From Candidatus Gastranaerophilales bacterium (GTDB lineage: Bacteria; Cyanobacteriota; Vampirovibrionia; Gastranaerophilales; Gastranaerophilaceae): a stretch of 20,970 bases of DNA. The DNA lies in contig CAJULH010000035.1 of assembly GCA_910587175.1 (NCBI GenBank), positions 1 to 20,970 on the forward strand, in the 5' to 3' direction. Numbering within the stretch: the stretch's first letter is position 1; each line of letters opens with the position of its first letter. A program made the position numbers and the translations under genes. The notes below the pieces were generated by a model. It made no database searches, was not told the origin of the DNA, and saw nothing but the letters and a program-made list of their open reading frames with translations. This document shows positions 13,844-20,970 of this stretch, one piece after another.

Positions 13844-14335
13844 ATGAGAGTAGCAGGAATAAACTTTAACACGCAAAATTTCAAAGGGGTATACATTGTA
13901 AAAGGAAGCTTTGAAGATACATCAAAATTTGCACAGGAACTATGGAAAAATAAAGAACAATCAGGCAAGCCCGGCATAAGGAATGCCTGCAGAAAATTTA
14001 ACCTTGGTTTCAATATTTCGCCAAAACAAAACCGTTACGACGTACTAGTTGTAACTCAAAGAGATAAAGAAAATATGGATGTTTTTATAGATGAACTTCA
14101 TAAAAATCCGGTTATGAAAATGGATAAAGAGATGATTGATACATTGGAGGAATTTTCCGACAACCCGAATAATAAAAAGTTTTATGACCTGTATATGGAA
14201 AAACTCAAAGAAGAAACCGAAAAGGCAAAGAAGATATTCGGCAAAAATCATATCAATACATTGAATGCCAAAGTTGTACTCGCCGCAATAAAAGATGGTA
14301 AGTTTGATTTTATGACAGGAAAAATTAAAAAATAA
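13844..14335 (+). CDS. FKG-type hypothetical protein, paralogue of the previous gene
   Basis: The 163-residue protein starts MRVAGINFNTQNFKGVYIVKG, with FKG at 13-15. The middle is charged and helical, with a strand NRYDVLVVTQ near residue 64 and a long Lys/Glu-rich helix (YMEKLKEETEKAKKIFGKN). The C-terminus GKFDFMTGKIKK matches its upstream neighbour. The ribosome-binding site AAGGAGAAACAA before the ATG is among the best in the window. A terminator lies about 60 bp after the stop. A 106-bp gap separates it from its paralogue, so they are probably one transcript or two short ones. The function is unknown. Confidence 0.8.
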   Translation: MRVAGINFNTQNFKGVYIVKGSFEDTSKFAQELWKNKEQSGKPGIRNACRKFNLGFNISPKQNRYDVLVVTQRDKENMDVFIDELHKNPVMKMDKEMIDTLEEFSDNPNNKKFYDLYMEKLKEETEKAKKIFGKNHINTLNAKVVLAAIKDGKFDFMTGKIKK

Positions 14336-14396
14336 AAATCCTAAAACTAAAATTGCCAACAGCCCGGAGTAAAACCCGCATTGAAATTTAATATTC

Positions 14397-14428
14397 AAAG
14401 ACCCCCTTTATATAAGGAGGTCTTTTTT
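14397..14428 (+). terminator. Terminator after the FKG paralogue pair
   Basis: The stem aaagacc/ggtcttt (14397-14403 with 14419-14425) extends through cctt/aagg to a 5-base loop, with one mismatch, and ends in a T6 run. It may also act for pfp on the other strand, though the T-run there is weaker. Confidence 0.8.
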
Positions 14429-14470
14429 GTATTTATAACTTTATTTATAGAATATCACATGCCTGTGGTT

Positions 14471-16153
14471 TTAGACACCGACAGGTTTTTTGGACGCTTC
14501 TAATTGAAGAGTAATAGTTGTGATATCACAAACATCAGATGGTCCAAAGTATTGAATAGCACCAGGGAATACGTAGCAATCAGTTTTTGCCCATTTTTCG
14601 CGGTTTGTTTCAAATTCTTTAAACACGGGTCCGTCAAGCTCTACAAGCGCTTTTTGAATAACAGGCTTCATTTTACCATGGCGCTTTTCCATATTCATCA
14701 TCATTGTTAAAGGAACGCCGCCAGCAACCCAATCAGCTGCAGGTTTTGTAAGATTTTTAACAGATGAAAGATATCCGGTTAAGCCGGCAGAAATCAGGGC
14801 AAAAGCGTTATACCCCAATGAATAGCAATAATCTGCATCAAAATTACTTGGCATAGCACAGCGACCTTCATAACCAAAGAAGTGAGCCTGGTCTGAGAAT
14901 TTACCAGTATATTTGCCTTCGGATTTCATTTGTGCCAGTTTTACCTTTACCATTTCGATTAAAAGTTTTTCAGTTTCAATCTTTGATACCTGAACGTTGC
15001 CGTGCGGGTCTCTGTCCATCAAAAGCTGTGCTTTTATCATATCAGGAAGGCTTAAAAATACTTTAGCGTTTTCAGAGTTTAATTTTGAAGCTATGATTTG
15101 ATACTTGTCAACATTTGCAGCATTTACAAAGGTTTCATCCTTTTCTAAAACTGCAAGAAGGTCATTTAAGTTTGAAATCATGGTCTTCATCTCGGGAATA
15201 AATTCAATCAAGCCTTCAGGAATAAGCGCAACACCGAAATTTTTACCGGCATTTCCGCGCTCAGCCACAATGTTTGCAATATAATCAACAATACTTTCCA
15301 GGGATTGTTTTTTAGCCTCAACCTCTTCTGAAATCAGGCAGATGTTAGGCTGCGTCTGAAGGGCAACTTCCAAACCAACATGTGTTGCTGAACGACCCAT
15401 TAATTTTACAAAGTGCCAGTACTTTTTGGCAGAATTTGCATCTCTTTGAATATTTCCAATAAGTTCAGCGTAAGTTTTTGTTGCAGTATCAAAACCGAAA
15501 GAAATCTCAATCTGGTCATTTTTTAAGTCGCCATCAATTGTTTTAGGGCAGCCAATTACCTGAATACCGGTATTTTTAGCTTTCAGCCATTCGGCAAGCA
15601 TACAGGCATTTGTGTTTGAATCATCTCCGCCAATAATAACAATAGCGCTGATATTTAAGGCTTTGCAGGTAGCAAGGGTTTTTTCAAACTGTTCTTCGGT
15701 TTCAAGCTTTGTCCTGCCGGAACCGATAATATCAAAACCGCCGGTATTTCTGTATCTGTTTATAAATTCATCGTCAAATTTAACATATTTGGAATCCACA
15801 ATTCCTGAAGGACCGCCCAAAAAGCCATATAATTCATTATTTGAATCTGCAGCCTTAAGTGCATCGTAAAGCCCTGCAATAACATTGTGCCCGCCGGGCG
15901 CCTGTCCACCTGAAAGAATTACGCCAACATTTTTAGAACTTAAATTCAAAGGAGAACCGTTTGATTCGTCAAATGTAACAATGGGCTCACCATATACATG
16001 TGAAAAAAGCTTTTGAATATCTTCAGCATCTTTTACAGCACTTGTAGCCTTTCCTGTTGAAACTTTAATGCTTTTAATGCCGGATTTTAAGGCACCTGCA
16101 AGTTTCGGCTTATAGTTTAATCTTTCTTTGTGCAGTGGTGATAATTCTCTCAT
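14471..16153 (-). CDS. pfp: Pyrophosphate-dependent 6-phosphofructokinase (long type)
   Basis: The enzyme phosphorylates fructose 6-phosphate with pyrophosphate, reversibly, in glycolysis and gluconeogenesis. Two signatures set the phosphate donor: GGDDS at 175-179 (ATP enzymes have GGDGS) and PKTIDGD with Lys204 at 203-209. SGGQAPGGHN (81-90) and the MGRSATHVGLE block belong to the same family. At 560 residues it matches the long PPi-PFK type of plants and various anaerobes. The ATG at 16153 has a near-perfect ribosome-binding site, AAAGGAGGTTTCTAA. It is a single-gene unit. A PPi-linked glycolysis fits a fermentative host-associated organism. Confidence 0.96.
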   Translation of the reverse strand: MRELSPLHKERLNYKPKLAGALKSGIKSIKVSTGKATSAVKDAEDIQKLFSHVYGEPIVTFDESNGSPLNLSSKNVGVILSGGQAPGGHNVIAGLYDALKAADSNNELYGFLGGPSGIVDSKYVKFDDEFINRYRNTGGFDIIGSGRTKLETEEQFEKTLATCKALNISAIVIIGGDDSNTNACMLAEWLKAKNTGIQVIGCPKTIDGDLKNDQIEISFGFDTATKTYAELIGNIQRDANSAKKYWHFVKLMGRSATHVGLEVALQTQPNICLISEEVEAKKQSLESIVDYIANIVAERGNAGKNFGVALIPEGLIEFIPEMKTMISNLNDLLAVLEKDETFVNAANVDKYQIIASKLNSENAKVFLSLPDMIKAQLLMDRDPHGNVQVSKIETEKLLIEMVKVKLAQMKSEGKYTGKFSDQAHFFGYEGRCAMPSNFDADYCYSLGYNAFALISAGLTGYLSSVKNLTKPAADWVAGGVPLTMMMNMEKRHGKMKPVIQKALVELDGPVFKEFETNREKWAKTDCYVFPGAIQYFGPSDVCDITTITLQLEASKKPVGV

Positions 16154-16254
16154 TTAGAAACCTCCTTTAAAACTTTCCCATGATTTACATTTTAATACAA
16201 AAATAAGGATTTTGGAAAATTTTACTTTGCCCGAATTAAAGCAAAAGTTTTCTA

Positions 16255-16282
16255 TTGACAGAAAATTTTGAACAGATATTAT
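16255..16282 (+). promoter_or_regulatory. Promoter of tRNA-Gly
   Basis: TTGACA (16255-16260) and TATTAT (16277-16282) are 16 bp apart. Transcription would begin near 16289, about 17 bases before the tRNA. Confidence 0.7.
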
Positions 16283-16305
16283 TATTAATGTAAAGAGAAT
16301 ATTTC

Positions 16306-16377
16306 GCGGGAGTAATTCAGTGGTAGAATGCTTCCTTGCCAAGGAAGATGTCGCGAGTTCGAGCCTCGTCTCCCGCT
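16306..16377 (+). tRNA. tRNA-Gly (anticodon GCC)
   Basis: The acceptor GCGGGAG pairs with CTCCCGC, with discriminator T. The D-arm is ATTC/GAAT. The anticodon stem is CTTCC/GGAAG around TTGCCAA, giving anticodon GCC. The T-arm is GCGAG/CTCGT around TTCGAGC. CCA is encoded at 16378-16380, unlike the two tRNA-Pro genes. The terminator follows at once. Confidence 0.96.
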
Positions 16378-16502
16378 CCATTAATCGCCTAAATGGCGAT
16401 TTTTTAATATGGAGACGAGGAAACCTCTTACTTTGTATTAACTGTCAGTAATTCACTAAACCGTTCAAACTGACAGTTGAATCCCGCTCCATTAATCGCC
16501 TA
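16364..16502 (+). repeat. Downstream unit of tRNA-Gly: antisense segment, hairpin and duplicated tRNA 3' end
   Basis: The 21-bp stretch at 16371-16391 (tRNA 3' end, CCA and start of the terminator) is repeated exactly at 16482-16502. Between them ggagacgagg (16411-16420) is an inverted copy of cctcgtctcc in the tRNA (16364-16373) and forms a small GAGG-AAA-CCTC hairpin. Next come CTCTTACTT and a 9-bp inverted repeat aactgtcag/ctgacagtt (16440-16448 with 16470-16478). The order is the same as after tRNA-Pro(CGG). Confidence 0.8.
16383..16405 (+). terminator. Terminator after tRNA-Gly
   Basis: A perfect 7-bp stem AATCGCC/GGCGATT with loop TAAAT is followed by a T run. A truncated copy of its first arm follows the duplicated tRNA end at 16482-16502. 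Confidence 0.8.
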
Positions 16503-16549
16503 AGGCATGTTTTATAAGCCTGCATCGATTCAAACCCAAAAGGCTTCTT

Positions 16550-16672
16550 TTATTTTTTGCTTTCTTTATATGCATCGCTCCACATTTGGGATATGCGGAA
16601 AAGATAAAAACCCACTACCACAAGGGGTATGAGGACAAAATAATTTATATATCCACCTAGTGTTTCAAACAT
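16550..16672 (-). CDS. Small single-pass membrane protein (40 residues)
   Basis: A 40-codon frame starts at ATG 16672, inside the last codons of the upstream gene (8-nt overlap), and ends at TAA 16550-16552. The product, MFETLGGYINYFVLIPLVVV and on to WSDAYKESKK, has one clear hydrophobic helix (about residues 8-26) and a charged C-terminal tail. It is a typical small membrane protein. The overlapping start suggests translational coupling to the two-helix protein in front of it, with which it may form a complex. There is no family I recognise. Confidence 0.6.
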   Translation of the reverse strand: MFETLGGYINYFVLIPLVVVGFYLFRISQMWSDAYKESKK

Positions 16673-16925
16673 TATATTTTGAACCTTTCATATTATAAAT
16701 AACTTTTAATTCCTGCTCAGCATGGTAAAGATTTCCAAGCATAGCAGCCGTATACAACAAACCAAGACAAATAAGAAAAATCTTAAAAGGAGTAAGTTCC
16801 ATAAGGGATATGCCAATAACCCCGCCTATCAATATAATCAAAGTGTTTGTTGCATTTTGTCTTGTAGAAAGTAAAATTTTTGTTTTTAATTTAATATGTT
16901 CAGATTCCGTCAAATTATTCTCCAT
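16665..16925 (-). CDS. Small two-helix membrane protein, probably leaderless
   Basis: The chosen ATG at 16925 gives 86 residues: a polar N-terminus (MENNLTESEHIKLKTK), two hydrophobic helices at about 27-44 and 47-65 joined by MELTPF, and a polar tail. A TTG 36 bases upstream would lengthen it to 98, but that TTG is the -35 box of an almost perfect promoter whose -10 lies seven bases before the ATG. No ribosome-binding site is seen, so the message is probably leaderless. Its stop overlaps the start of the 40-residue membrane protein gene. The function is unknown. Confidence 0.7.
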   Translation of the reverse strand: MENNLTESEHIKLKTKILLSTRQNATNTLIILIGGVIGISLMELTPFKIFLICLGLLYTAAMLGNLYHAEQELKVIYNMKGSKYNV

Positions 16926-16932
16926 AGCCACA

Positions 16933-16961
16933 ATTATAGTTCTGTTTTCTAATTCGGGCAA
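16933..16961 (-). promoter_or_regulatory. Promoter of the small membrane-protein pair
   Basis: On the minus strand TTGCCC (16961-16956), 17 bp, TATAAT (16938-16933), then seven bases to the ATG. The start point should fall at the start codon. Confidence 0.75.
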
Positions 16962-16978
16962 TATATAAATAATCAGGC

Positions 16979-18127
16979 ATGACAGACTTTATTTTTCACA
17001 TATGTATATGCTATGATGCAAAAATGACATCCTGGCTCAAAATAAAACAAAGATTTGTAAGCACATTCTACCTTGCAAGGTTTTTATTCAGCAGGGTGAA
17101 AAAAAATACAATACTTCTTTTGGAAGCAAATAATTGCCACACGGAACTATTCCCGTCATATATTAAATATTTAAAAGACCTTGGATACAATGTAGAAATT
17201 GCCGCATCCTGTAATCAAAAAGGGTTTTTACCAAAACTTGATGTTAAAAAAGTCTCTTATTTTTCACTCAAAGGTTTCAGAAGAATTCTTAATTCAAAAA
17301 AGGTGAAAGATTATGATTTTATCTTTTCAACATCATACAGACTCTATTATCCGCATCCTGAAGGCGGCAAGACAGACTCAATGTTTTTTGATCTTTTTAA
17401 AATAAAACATTCCCCCAAAAAAGGTGTTATCTTTACCCTGCACCATCTGGAAGACTATGATAATGTAATGAAAAATTCTAAATCCGCAATTGTTCTGTCA
17501 AATGTTTTAAACAAAAAAGACAGTCTATATACGGTAAACCCCTGTTATTTTAAAGAAAATCTGCCAAAAAATAAAAATAAAGAAAAAACCATATTTATTA
17601 CAACCGGAGCGCTTATAAACGAAAGGAAAAACCCGCATCTGCTTTTTAGTGCCGCAAGAAACCTTTTAGACAATGGAATTGAAAACTTCAAAATAAATAT
17701 TGTGGGGGATAATAAAAAAGAGCTTATGCCGCAGGATTTAAAAGATTTTATAGAAATAAAGGGCAAGCTTGACTTTGAAAAACTATATAAAGAACTCGAA
17801 ACGGCAGATTTTTATATTCCTCTTTTAGATCCAAATGAACATTTAAGATACATTACAACCGGCACTTCAGGCTCTTTTCAGCTGATACGCGGTTTTCTTC
17901 TTCCGCCCGTTATTCATAAAACCTTTGCAATACCACACTTTTTTAACAGCTCCAATTCAATAATTTATAATGACAATGAAAGCCTTGCAAAAGCTATGAA
18001 AGAAGCTATCTGTACAAATAATGAAAAGTATTTGGCGCTACAAAAAAGTCTTTTAAATTCGCGATGCGAAATTATGAAAAATGCTACGGAAAATCTTAAA
18101 AATTTATTGCATAAATATGAAAATTAA
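16979..18127 (+). CDS. GT-B-type glycosyltransferase-like protein
   Basis: The 382-residue protein appears to have two Rossmann-like halves. The N-terminal half has a strand ILLLEANNCHTELFPSYIKYL and a second one YDFIFSTSYR. The C-terminal half has the GT4-like opening FITTGALINERKNPHLLFSA, then NFKINIVGD, IEIKGKLDFEKLYKELETADFYIPLL, and a sugar-nucleotide-site-like region (YITTGTSGSFQLIRGF). It lies next to glf and a GT2-like gene, so it probably adds a sugar to a surface glycan. The start is uncertain: ATG 16979 has no clear ribosome-binding site, and ATG 17024 follows TATGAT by six bases, the same spacing as two leaderless starts in this window. The donor and acceptor are unknown. Confidence 0.75.
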   Translation: MTDFIFHICICYDAKMTSWLKIKQRFVSTFYLARFLFSRVKKNTILLLEANNCHTELFPSYIKYLKDLGYNVEIAASCNQKGFLPKLDVKKVSYFSLKGFRRILNSKKVKDYDFIFSTSYRLYYPHPEGGKTDSMFFDLFKIKHSPKKGVIFTLHHLEDYDNVMKNSKSAIVLSNVLNKKDSLYTVNPCYFKENLPKNKNKEKTIFITTGALINERKNPHLLFSAARNLLDNGIENFKINIVGDNKKELMPQDLKDFIEIKGKLDFEKLYKELETADFYIPLLDPNEHLRYITTGTSGSFQLIRGFLLPPVIHKTFAIPHFFNSSNSIIYNDNESLAKAMKEAICTNNEKYLALQKSLLNSRCEIMKNATENLKNLLHKYEN

Positions 18128-18144
18128 AAGATTATATGAATATT

Positions 18145-19185
18145 TTAGATAGTACCTTTTGCCTTTTCGCCGGATAAAATGTTGTAAAAATTTTTCTCAA
18201 ATGTGTTTATAGCCGGATTATTCCTAATAATATCTTCATCCATTCCGGATATTGTTTTTTCAATTCTTCGTCTGGTTTCATATGGCACATTTTTAATATC
18301 AAAATCATCAAACGGAAGTTTCACACCAGATTTCCCAATCCCCCCGGAACTATTTGCAGCCCGGGTATCTGTAGTTTCAAGCGCTTTTTGTACAAACCAC
18401 AGCTCTCTTTTATATATATTTGCAAGAATATTTTTATCCTTGTTTTTGTATCTTGATAAGATTTCATGCATTTCATCTGCACGGTCAAAAAATATGGAAG
18501 GATTTACATTGCAACAACTGTCATCTGAAAGATTCTGCCTCCTGTAATAATATGCAGCTCCCGTATAAATTATTTTTTGCGCAAGAATCATGGATTCCAC
18601 CTGAAAAGAATTATCTACGCCGGCAAACCCCCTTGCTTCCACAAAGCGGATACTGTTACTGTTTAAAAATGTCCTTTTGTATATTGAAGACCAGATACTG
18701 GGGTGAAAACTGAAAAATGACGGACATTCCCCGATTCTAAAAAACCAGGTCGGAATTTTGCAATATTTTTCAAAAGAAACCTTTTCTTTTTTTTCGGACT
18801 CTTTTTTTGTTTTATCAAAAAATTTAAAATAGGAAGATTTTACAATATCTGCATCACATTTTGCTGCAAGCGCATATAGTTTTTCAAACATCTTTTTATC
18901 AATAAAATCATTTTGTTCCAAAAAACTTACATATTCGCCGCCCGCAAGATTTAAACCAATGTTTACAGCACAGCCGTACCCCTCGTCAATTTTACTTACA
19001 AGACGAATTCTTGAATCTTTTTTTTCAAATGAAGACAAAATTTCAAAAACAGATTCATTTAGACCGTTATTTATACAGATAATTTCAATATTTTTTAATG
19101 TTTGTACACACGCACTTTTTAAGCATTGGACAAGGTTCTGACCAGCACCAAATACAGGTATTATTACACTTAATTTTATATCCAT
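18145..19185 (-). CDS. Family 2 glycosyltransferase-like protein with altered active-site residues
   Basis: The 346-residue protein opens with LSVIIPVFGAGQNLVQCLKS, the GT2 (GT-A fold) start. It keeps the general layout: a strand ending in INNG, then RIRLVSKIDEGYGCAVNIGL, GGEYVSFL and a metal-site position. Where GT2 enzymes usually have VDDGS it has INNGL (Asn39-Asn40), and where they have DxDD it has EQND (90-93), so activity is uncertain. The ribosome-binding site AAGGGGAAAAA is good. It is 24 bp downstream of glf and almost certainly in its operon, which suggests a galactofuranosyltransferase or a partner of one. Confidence 0.85.
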   Translation of the reverse strand: MDIKLSVIIPVFGAGQNLVQCLKSACVQTLKNIEIICINNGLNESVFEILSSFEKKDSRIRLVSKIDEGYGCAVNIGLNLAGGEYVSFLEQNDFIDKKMFEKLYALAAKCDADIVKSSYFKFFDKTKKESEKKEKVSFEKYCKIPTWFFRIGECPSFFSFHPSIWSSIYKRTFLNSNSIRFVEARGFAGVDNSFQVESMILAQKIIYTGAAYYYRRQNLSDDSCCNVNPSIFFDRADEMHEILSRYKNKDKNILANIYKRELWFVQKALETTDTRAANSSGGIGKSGVKLPFDDFDIKNVPYETRRRIEKTISGMDEDIIRNNPAINTFEKNFYNILSGEKAKGTI

Positions 19186-19209
19186 TTTTTCCCCTTGTAT
19201 TTTGAAATA

Positions 19210-20403
19210 CTATTGCAGGCTCAAAGCCCCGTCTTCTATTTGCTGCTTTGAACATTCAAAAACAGAATTAAACTTTACGGAATCAAAAAGCTCAAGTGCC
19301 CTTTTTACAGCACTATCCATTGAATAATATTTAAAATCACCAAGCCTGCCAAGGAAATATACATTATCAAGTTTTTTTGATTCATCCTTATATTGTTTTA
19401 ATATGTTTAAATTTCTGTCACTTAAAATCGGGTAAAGTCTTTCATTTTTATCTGAAATATAATCCGCAGGGTATTCCTTTGCAATAATCGTATTTTTAAT
19501 CTTTTCGAAAGAATAATGCTTAAATTCGTGAATTTTTATAAAATCATAGTCATTAGGATAATTTACCACCGCTGTATTTTGATATTTTTCTGTGTTTATT
19601 TCTTCAAATTCAAAATTACTGCTTCTGTATCCAAGCACTCCGTATTTGTAATCAAAAAATTCATCAATAGAACCTGTGTAAAAAACCCTGTCAAAACCTT
19701 CGGTATCAACAGTTTTAAAATCGGTGCCGGTTAAAACCCTGATATTCTTATGGTTTAAAATATTTTCTATAAGCTTTGTATATCCATCTTTTGGGGTTCC
19801 CTGATATCTGCTTTGATAAAATCTGTCATCCTTGCTTACAAATACTGAAATTTTTGAAGCTTCAAAAAATTTTAAGATGTCTCTTAAGCCGCCAGATTGT
19901 TTTTCGTATTGACCTGTAAAAATATTTTCATATATATAGCTTGCAAGAAAGTCCAGGTCTCTATCCCATATAAAAGATTTTGTTTTAAAATCGACAACAG
20001 GGATTTTTGCATTGTATCCATATTTATTTAATAGTTTGTTTTCAAGCCTCTTTGCAAGGGCTGGCGGAAAAATTTGATAGATTGAATTTAAATTAAACGG
20101 AATATTTAAAAAGTTCCCGTCAACAAATGCTGAAACTTTGTGTATGTATGTGTTAAATTTTGAAAAGCGGTTTAAATATTTCCAGATAAAATCATAATTT
20201 GTATGAAAGATGTGGGAGCCAAATTTGCTGACATTTATACCCCCTTCCTTATAATCAAAAGACACCCCGCCAAGATGATTGTTTTTATCTATTACAAGAA
20301 CATCCTCTCCCAAAACAGACGCCAGGCGCTCAGCCATAACCGCACCGGAAAAACCGGCTCCGACAACAAGATTTTTCTTTGCCCTGTATAAATTTTTAGG
20401 CAT
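19210..20403 (-). CDS. glf: UDP-galactopyranose mutase
   Basis: Glf is an FAD enzyme that converts UDP-galactopyranose to UDP-galactofuranose, the donor for galactofuranose in surface glycans. The 397-residue protein has an FAD dinucleotide motif VVGAGFSGAVMAE (GxGxxG at 15-20), IDKNNHLGG at about 38-46, and GSHIFHT at 62-68, where the family usually has GPHIFHT. Later come the TGSIDEFFDYKYGVLGYRS block and a C-terminal FLGRLGDFKYYSMDSAV that closes the FAD site. The ATG follows AAAGGATAAAAA. It is first in an operon with the GT2-like gene. No UDP-glucose epimerase is in the window. Confidence 0.95.
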   Translation of the reverse strand: MPKNLYRAKKNLVVGAGFSGAVMAERLASVLGEDVLVIDKNNHLGGVSFDYKEGGINVSKFGSHIFHTNYDFIWKYLNRFSKFNTYIHKVSAFVDGNFLNIPFNLNSIYQIFPPALAKRLENKLLNKYGYNAKIPVVDFKTKSFIWDRDLDFLASYIYENIFTGQYEKQSGGLRDILKFFEASKISVFVSKDDRFYQSRYQGTPKDGYTKLIENILNHKNIRVLTGTDFKTVDTEGFDRVFYTGSIDEFFDYKYGVLGYRSSNFEFEEINTEKYQNTAVVNYPNDYDFIKIHEFKHYSFEKIKNTIIAKEYPADYISDKNERLYPILSDRNLNILKQYKDESKKLDNVYFLGRLGDFKYYSMDSAVKRALELFDSVKFNSVFECSKQQIEDGALSLQ

Positions 20404-20625
20404 TTTTTATCCTTTATAAATTGCTTTCAAAATTATGTTAAGAAAACATTTGAAAAATAAAAATTGGCAAGGTGGATAAAGGCTGGATTAAATTTTTTTT
20501 CCATGGTAAAGTAAGAAGATACAGGGCGTTAGCACTCCGGGACTCTATGAAAAAGCTGCCTAAATGGCAAGTTCTTTATGGAGCAGGCGAATCAGAACGT
20601 AAGTTATGTGAGCCGTATTCAAATT
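20404..20625. other. Non-coding region with the distal, diverged type A-like unit of the tRNA-Ala array
   Basis: No gene is credible here. A tRNA-Ala-like 5' piece (GGGCGTTAGCACTC, from about 20524) starts a more diverged A-like unit. It contains a short stem TGCC-TAAAT-GGCA. The part nearest glf (20404-20520) should hold the glf promoter, and perhaps that of the tRNA. Confidence 0.5.
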
Positions 20626-20716
20626 AGTGACCAAATGTCACTTTGAAAGGAGAGGGGCAGCGCACAGTGAAAGTTTGACCGGTAAATCAAAATTAAATAA
20701 CTTAATGGGGCGTTGG
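20626..20716 (+). repeat. Repeat copy 1 upstream of tRNA-Ala
   Basis: A 91-bp stretch is repeated at 20826-20916, exactly 200 bp further on, with a few substitutions. It holds a hairpin GTGAC-CAAAT-GTCAC, a purine-rich piece, a D-arm-like GGCAGCGCAC, TTTGACCGGTAAATC, an AT-rich spacer and the tRNA-Ala 5' end GGGGCGTTGG (20707-20716). Confidence 0.85.
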
Positions 20717-20807
20717 TCTTGATGAGCACTAAGCTCGTCAACAATATATAAAAAGCTGCGCCTCAACAGTTTAAAAATCAAAATTAAATAACTTAATGGG
20801 GCGTTGG
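20707..20807 (+). repeat. Type B unit: tRNA-Ala 5' fragment with conserved hairpin
   Basis: GGGGCGTTGG, the first ten bases of tRNA-Ala, is followed by the 9-bp hairpin TTGATGAGC-ACTAA-GCTCGTCAA (20719-20741), the counterpart of the type B hairpin at 786-808. It is followed by an AT-rich spacer identical to the one before the real tRNA except for one base, and by a third copy of the tRNA 5' end (20798-20807). Confidence 0.75.
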
Positions 20808-20906
20808 CACTCTGCCGACTGAGAAAGTGACCAAATGTCACTTTGGAGGGAGAGGGGTAGCGCACAGTAAAAGTTTGACCGGTAAATCAAAATTAAATAA
20901 GTTAAT
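20798..20906 (+). repeat. Type A unit directly upstream of tRNA-Ala
   Basis: GGGGCGTTGG is followed by CACTCTGCCGA (20808-20818), identical to the sequence in both tRNA-Pro type A units. A perfect 8-bp hairpin AAAGTGAC-CAAAT-GTCACTTT (20824-20844), a D-arm-like GGTAGCGCAC and the AT-rich spacer leading into the intact tRNA come next. The start-to-start distance to the real tRNA is 109 bp, against 107 bp in the tRNA-Pro case. Confidence 0.85.
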
Positions 20907-20970
20907 GGGGCGTTGGCGCAGCTGGTAGCGCACGACACTGGCAGTGTCGGGGTCAGGGGTTCGAATCCCC
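20907..20970 (+). tRNA. tRNA-Ala (anticodon GGC), 3' end cut by the window edge
   Basis: The 5' acceptor GGGGCGT, D-arm GCGC/GCGC, anticodon stem CGACA/TGTCG around CTGGCAG (anticodon GGC) and T-arm AGGGG/TTCGAAT/CCCC are present. The window ends before the last T-stem base and the 3' acceptor strand, so the last fold element is not seen. Confidence 0.92.

Noticed and set aside
16154..16381. Minus-strand 75-codon frame opposite tRNA-Gly
   Set aside because: It is antisense to a tRNA and its promoter. Peptides of this type (ETRLELATSSLARKHST) are a well-known mis-annotation over tRNA genes.
16371..16502. Genomic island bounded by tRNA-Gly att sites
   Set aside because: The two repeats are only 111 bp apart and no integrase or cargo lies between them; reported instead as a structured repeat unit.
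20638..20865. Minus-strand 75-codon frame in the tRNA-Ala array
   Set aside because: It spans the repeat units and hairpins and is a product of the repeats; no ribosome-binding site is seen.
20875..20903. Promoter TTGACC-17 bp-TAAGTT directly before tRNA-Ala
   Set aside because: The -10 match is poor and the start point would fall inside the tRNA, so it cannot give a normal precursor.
20626..20916. CRISPR array
   Set aside because: Repeats are two to three copies of 35-90 bp with a 200-bp period, contain tRNA pieces, and no cas genes or uniform spacers are present.

Overview
The window is about 21 kb of AT-rich bacterial DNA. It most resembles the non-photosynthetic gut relatives of Cyanobacteria (Melainabacteria/Vampirovibrionia, order Gastranaerophilales). 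Three things support this. Ribosomal protein S12 has the cyanobacterial-type central stretch (IPGIGHNLQEHSVV, HIIRGTLDTAG). A long PPi-dependent phosphofructokinase is present. Several unrelated hypothetical proteins carry a short N-terminal FKG/SFGK-type peptide that I associate with this lineage. The assignment is an inference from sequence reading only.

Layout. Positions 1-360 hold the 3' end of a gene that enters from the left. Positions 360-1050 hold two minus-strand tRNA-Pro genes embedded in an array of broken tRNA pieces and hairpins. Positions 1284-2923 hold a frameshifted FKG-type gene and a convergent small gene. Positions 3061-5255 hold a radical SAM/SPASM-like protein and a GNAT-like FKG protein. 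Positions 5493-6591 hold a two-gene rpsL-rpsG operon with promoter and terminator. Positions 6655-8318 hold a probably leaderless small gene and a large hypothetical gene interrupted by a 14-base poly-C tract. Positions 8486-10096 hold tgt and ndk. Positions 10267-11927 hold three unknown or envelope proteins, including a META-domain lipoprotein. Positions 12012-13109 hold ychF. Positions 13276-14335 hold two paralogous FKG proteins. Positions 14471-16153 hold pfp. Positions 16306-16502 hold tRNA-Gly with a duplicated 3' end. Positions 16550-16925 hold two overlapping small membrane-protein genes. Positions 16979-20403 hold a glycan cluster (GT-B-like glycosyltransferase, GT2-like protein, UDP-galactopyranose mutase). 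The right end holds a second tRNA-fragment/hairpin array leading into a tRNA-Ala cut by the window edge.

Function. The housekeeping part covers translation (S12, S7, Tgt, YchF, four tRNAs), nucleotide balance (Ndk) and glycolysis (PPi-PFK). The glf-GT2 pair points to galactofuranose-containing surface glycans. The accessory part is mostly lineage-type hypothetical proteins with an apparent shared N-terminal signal, two of which are interrupted at homopolymer tracts.

The most unusual signal is the tRNA neighbourhood. At both tRNA-Pro(CGG) and tRNA-Ala(GGC) the upstream DNA shows the same order of units: tRNA-5'-fragment with hairpin A, tRNA-5'-fragment with hairpin B, tRNA-5'-fragment with hairpin A, then the intact tRNA. 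Spacing is nearly the same at the two loci although the tRNA sequences differ. Downstream of tRNA-Pro(CGG) and tRNA-Gly there is a second layout: an antisense copy of part of the tRNA, a hairpin, and then a direct repeat of the tRNA 3' end. I know of no described element with this layout.
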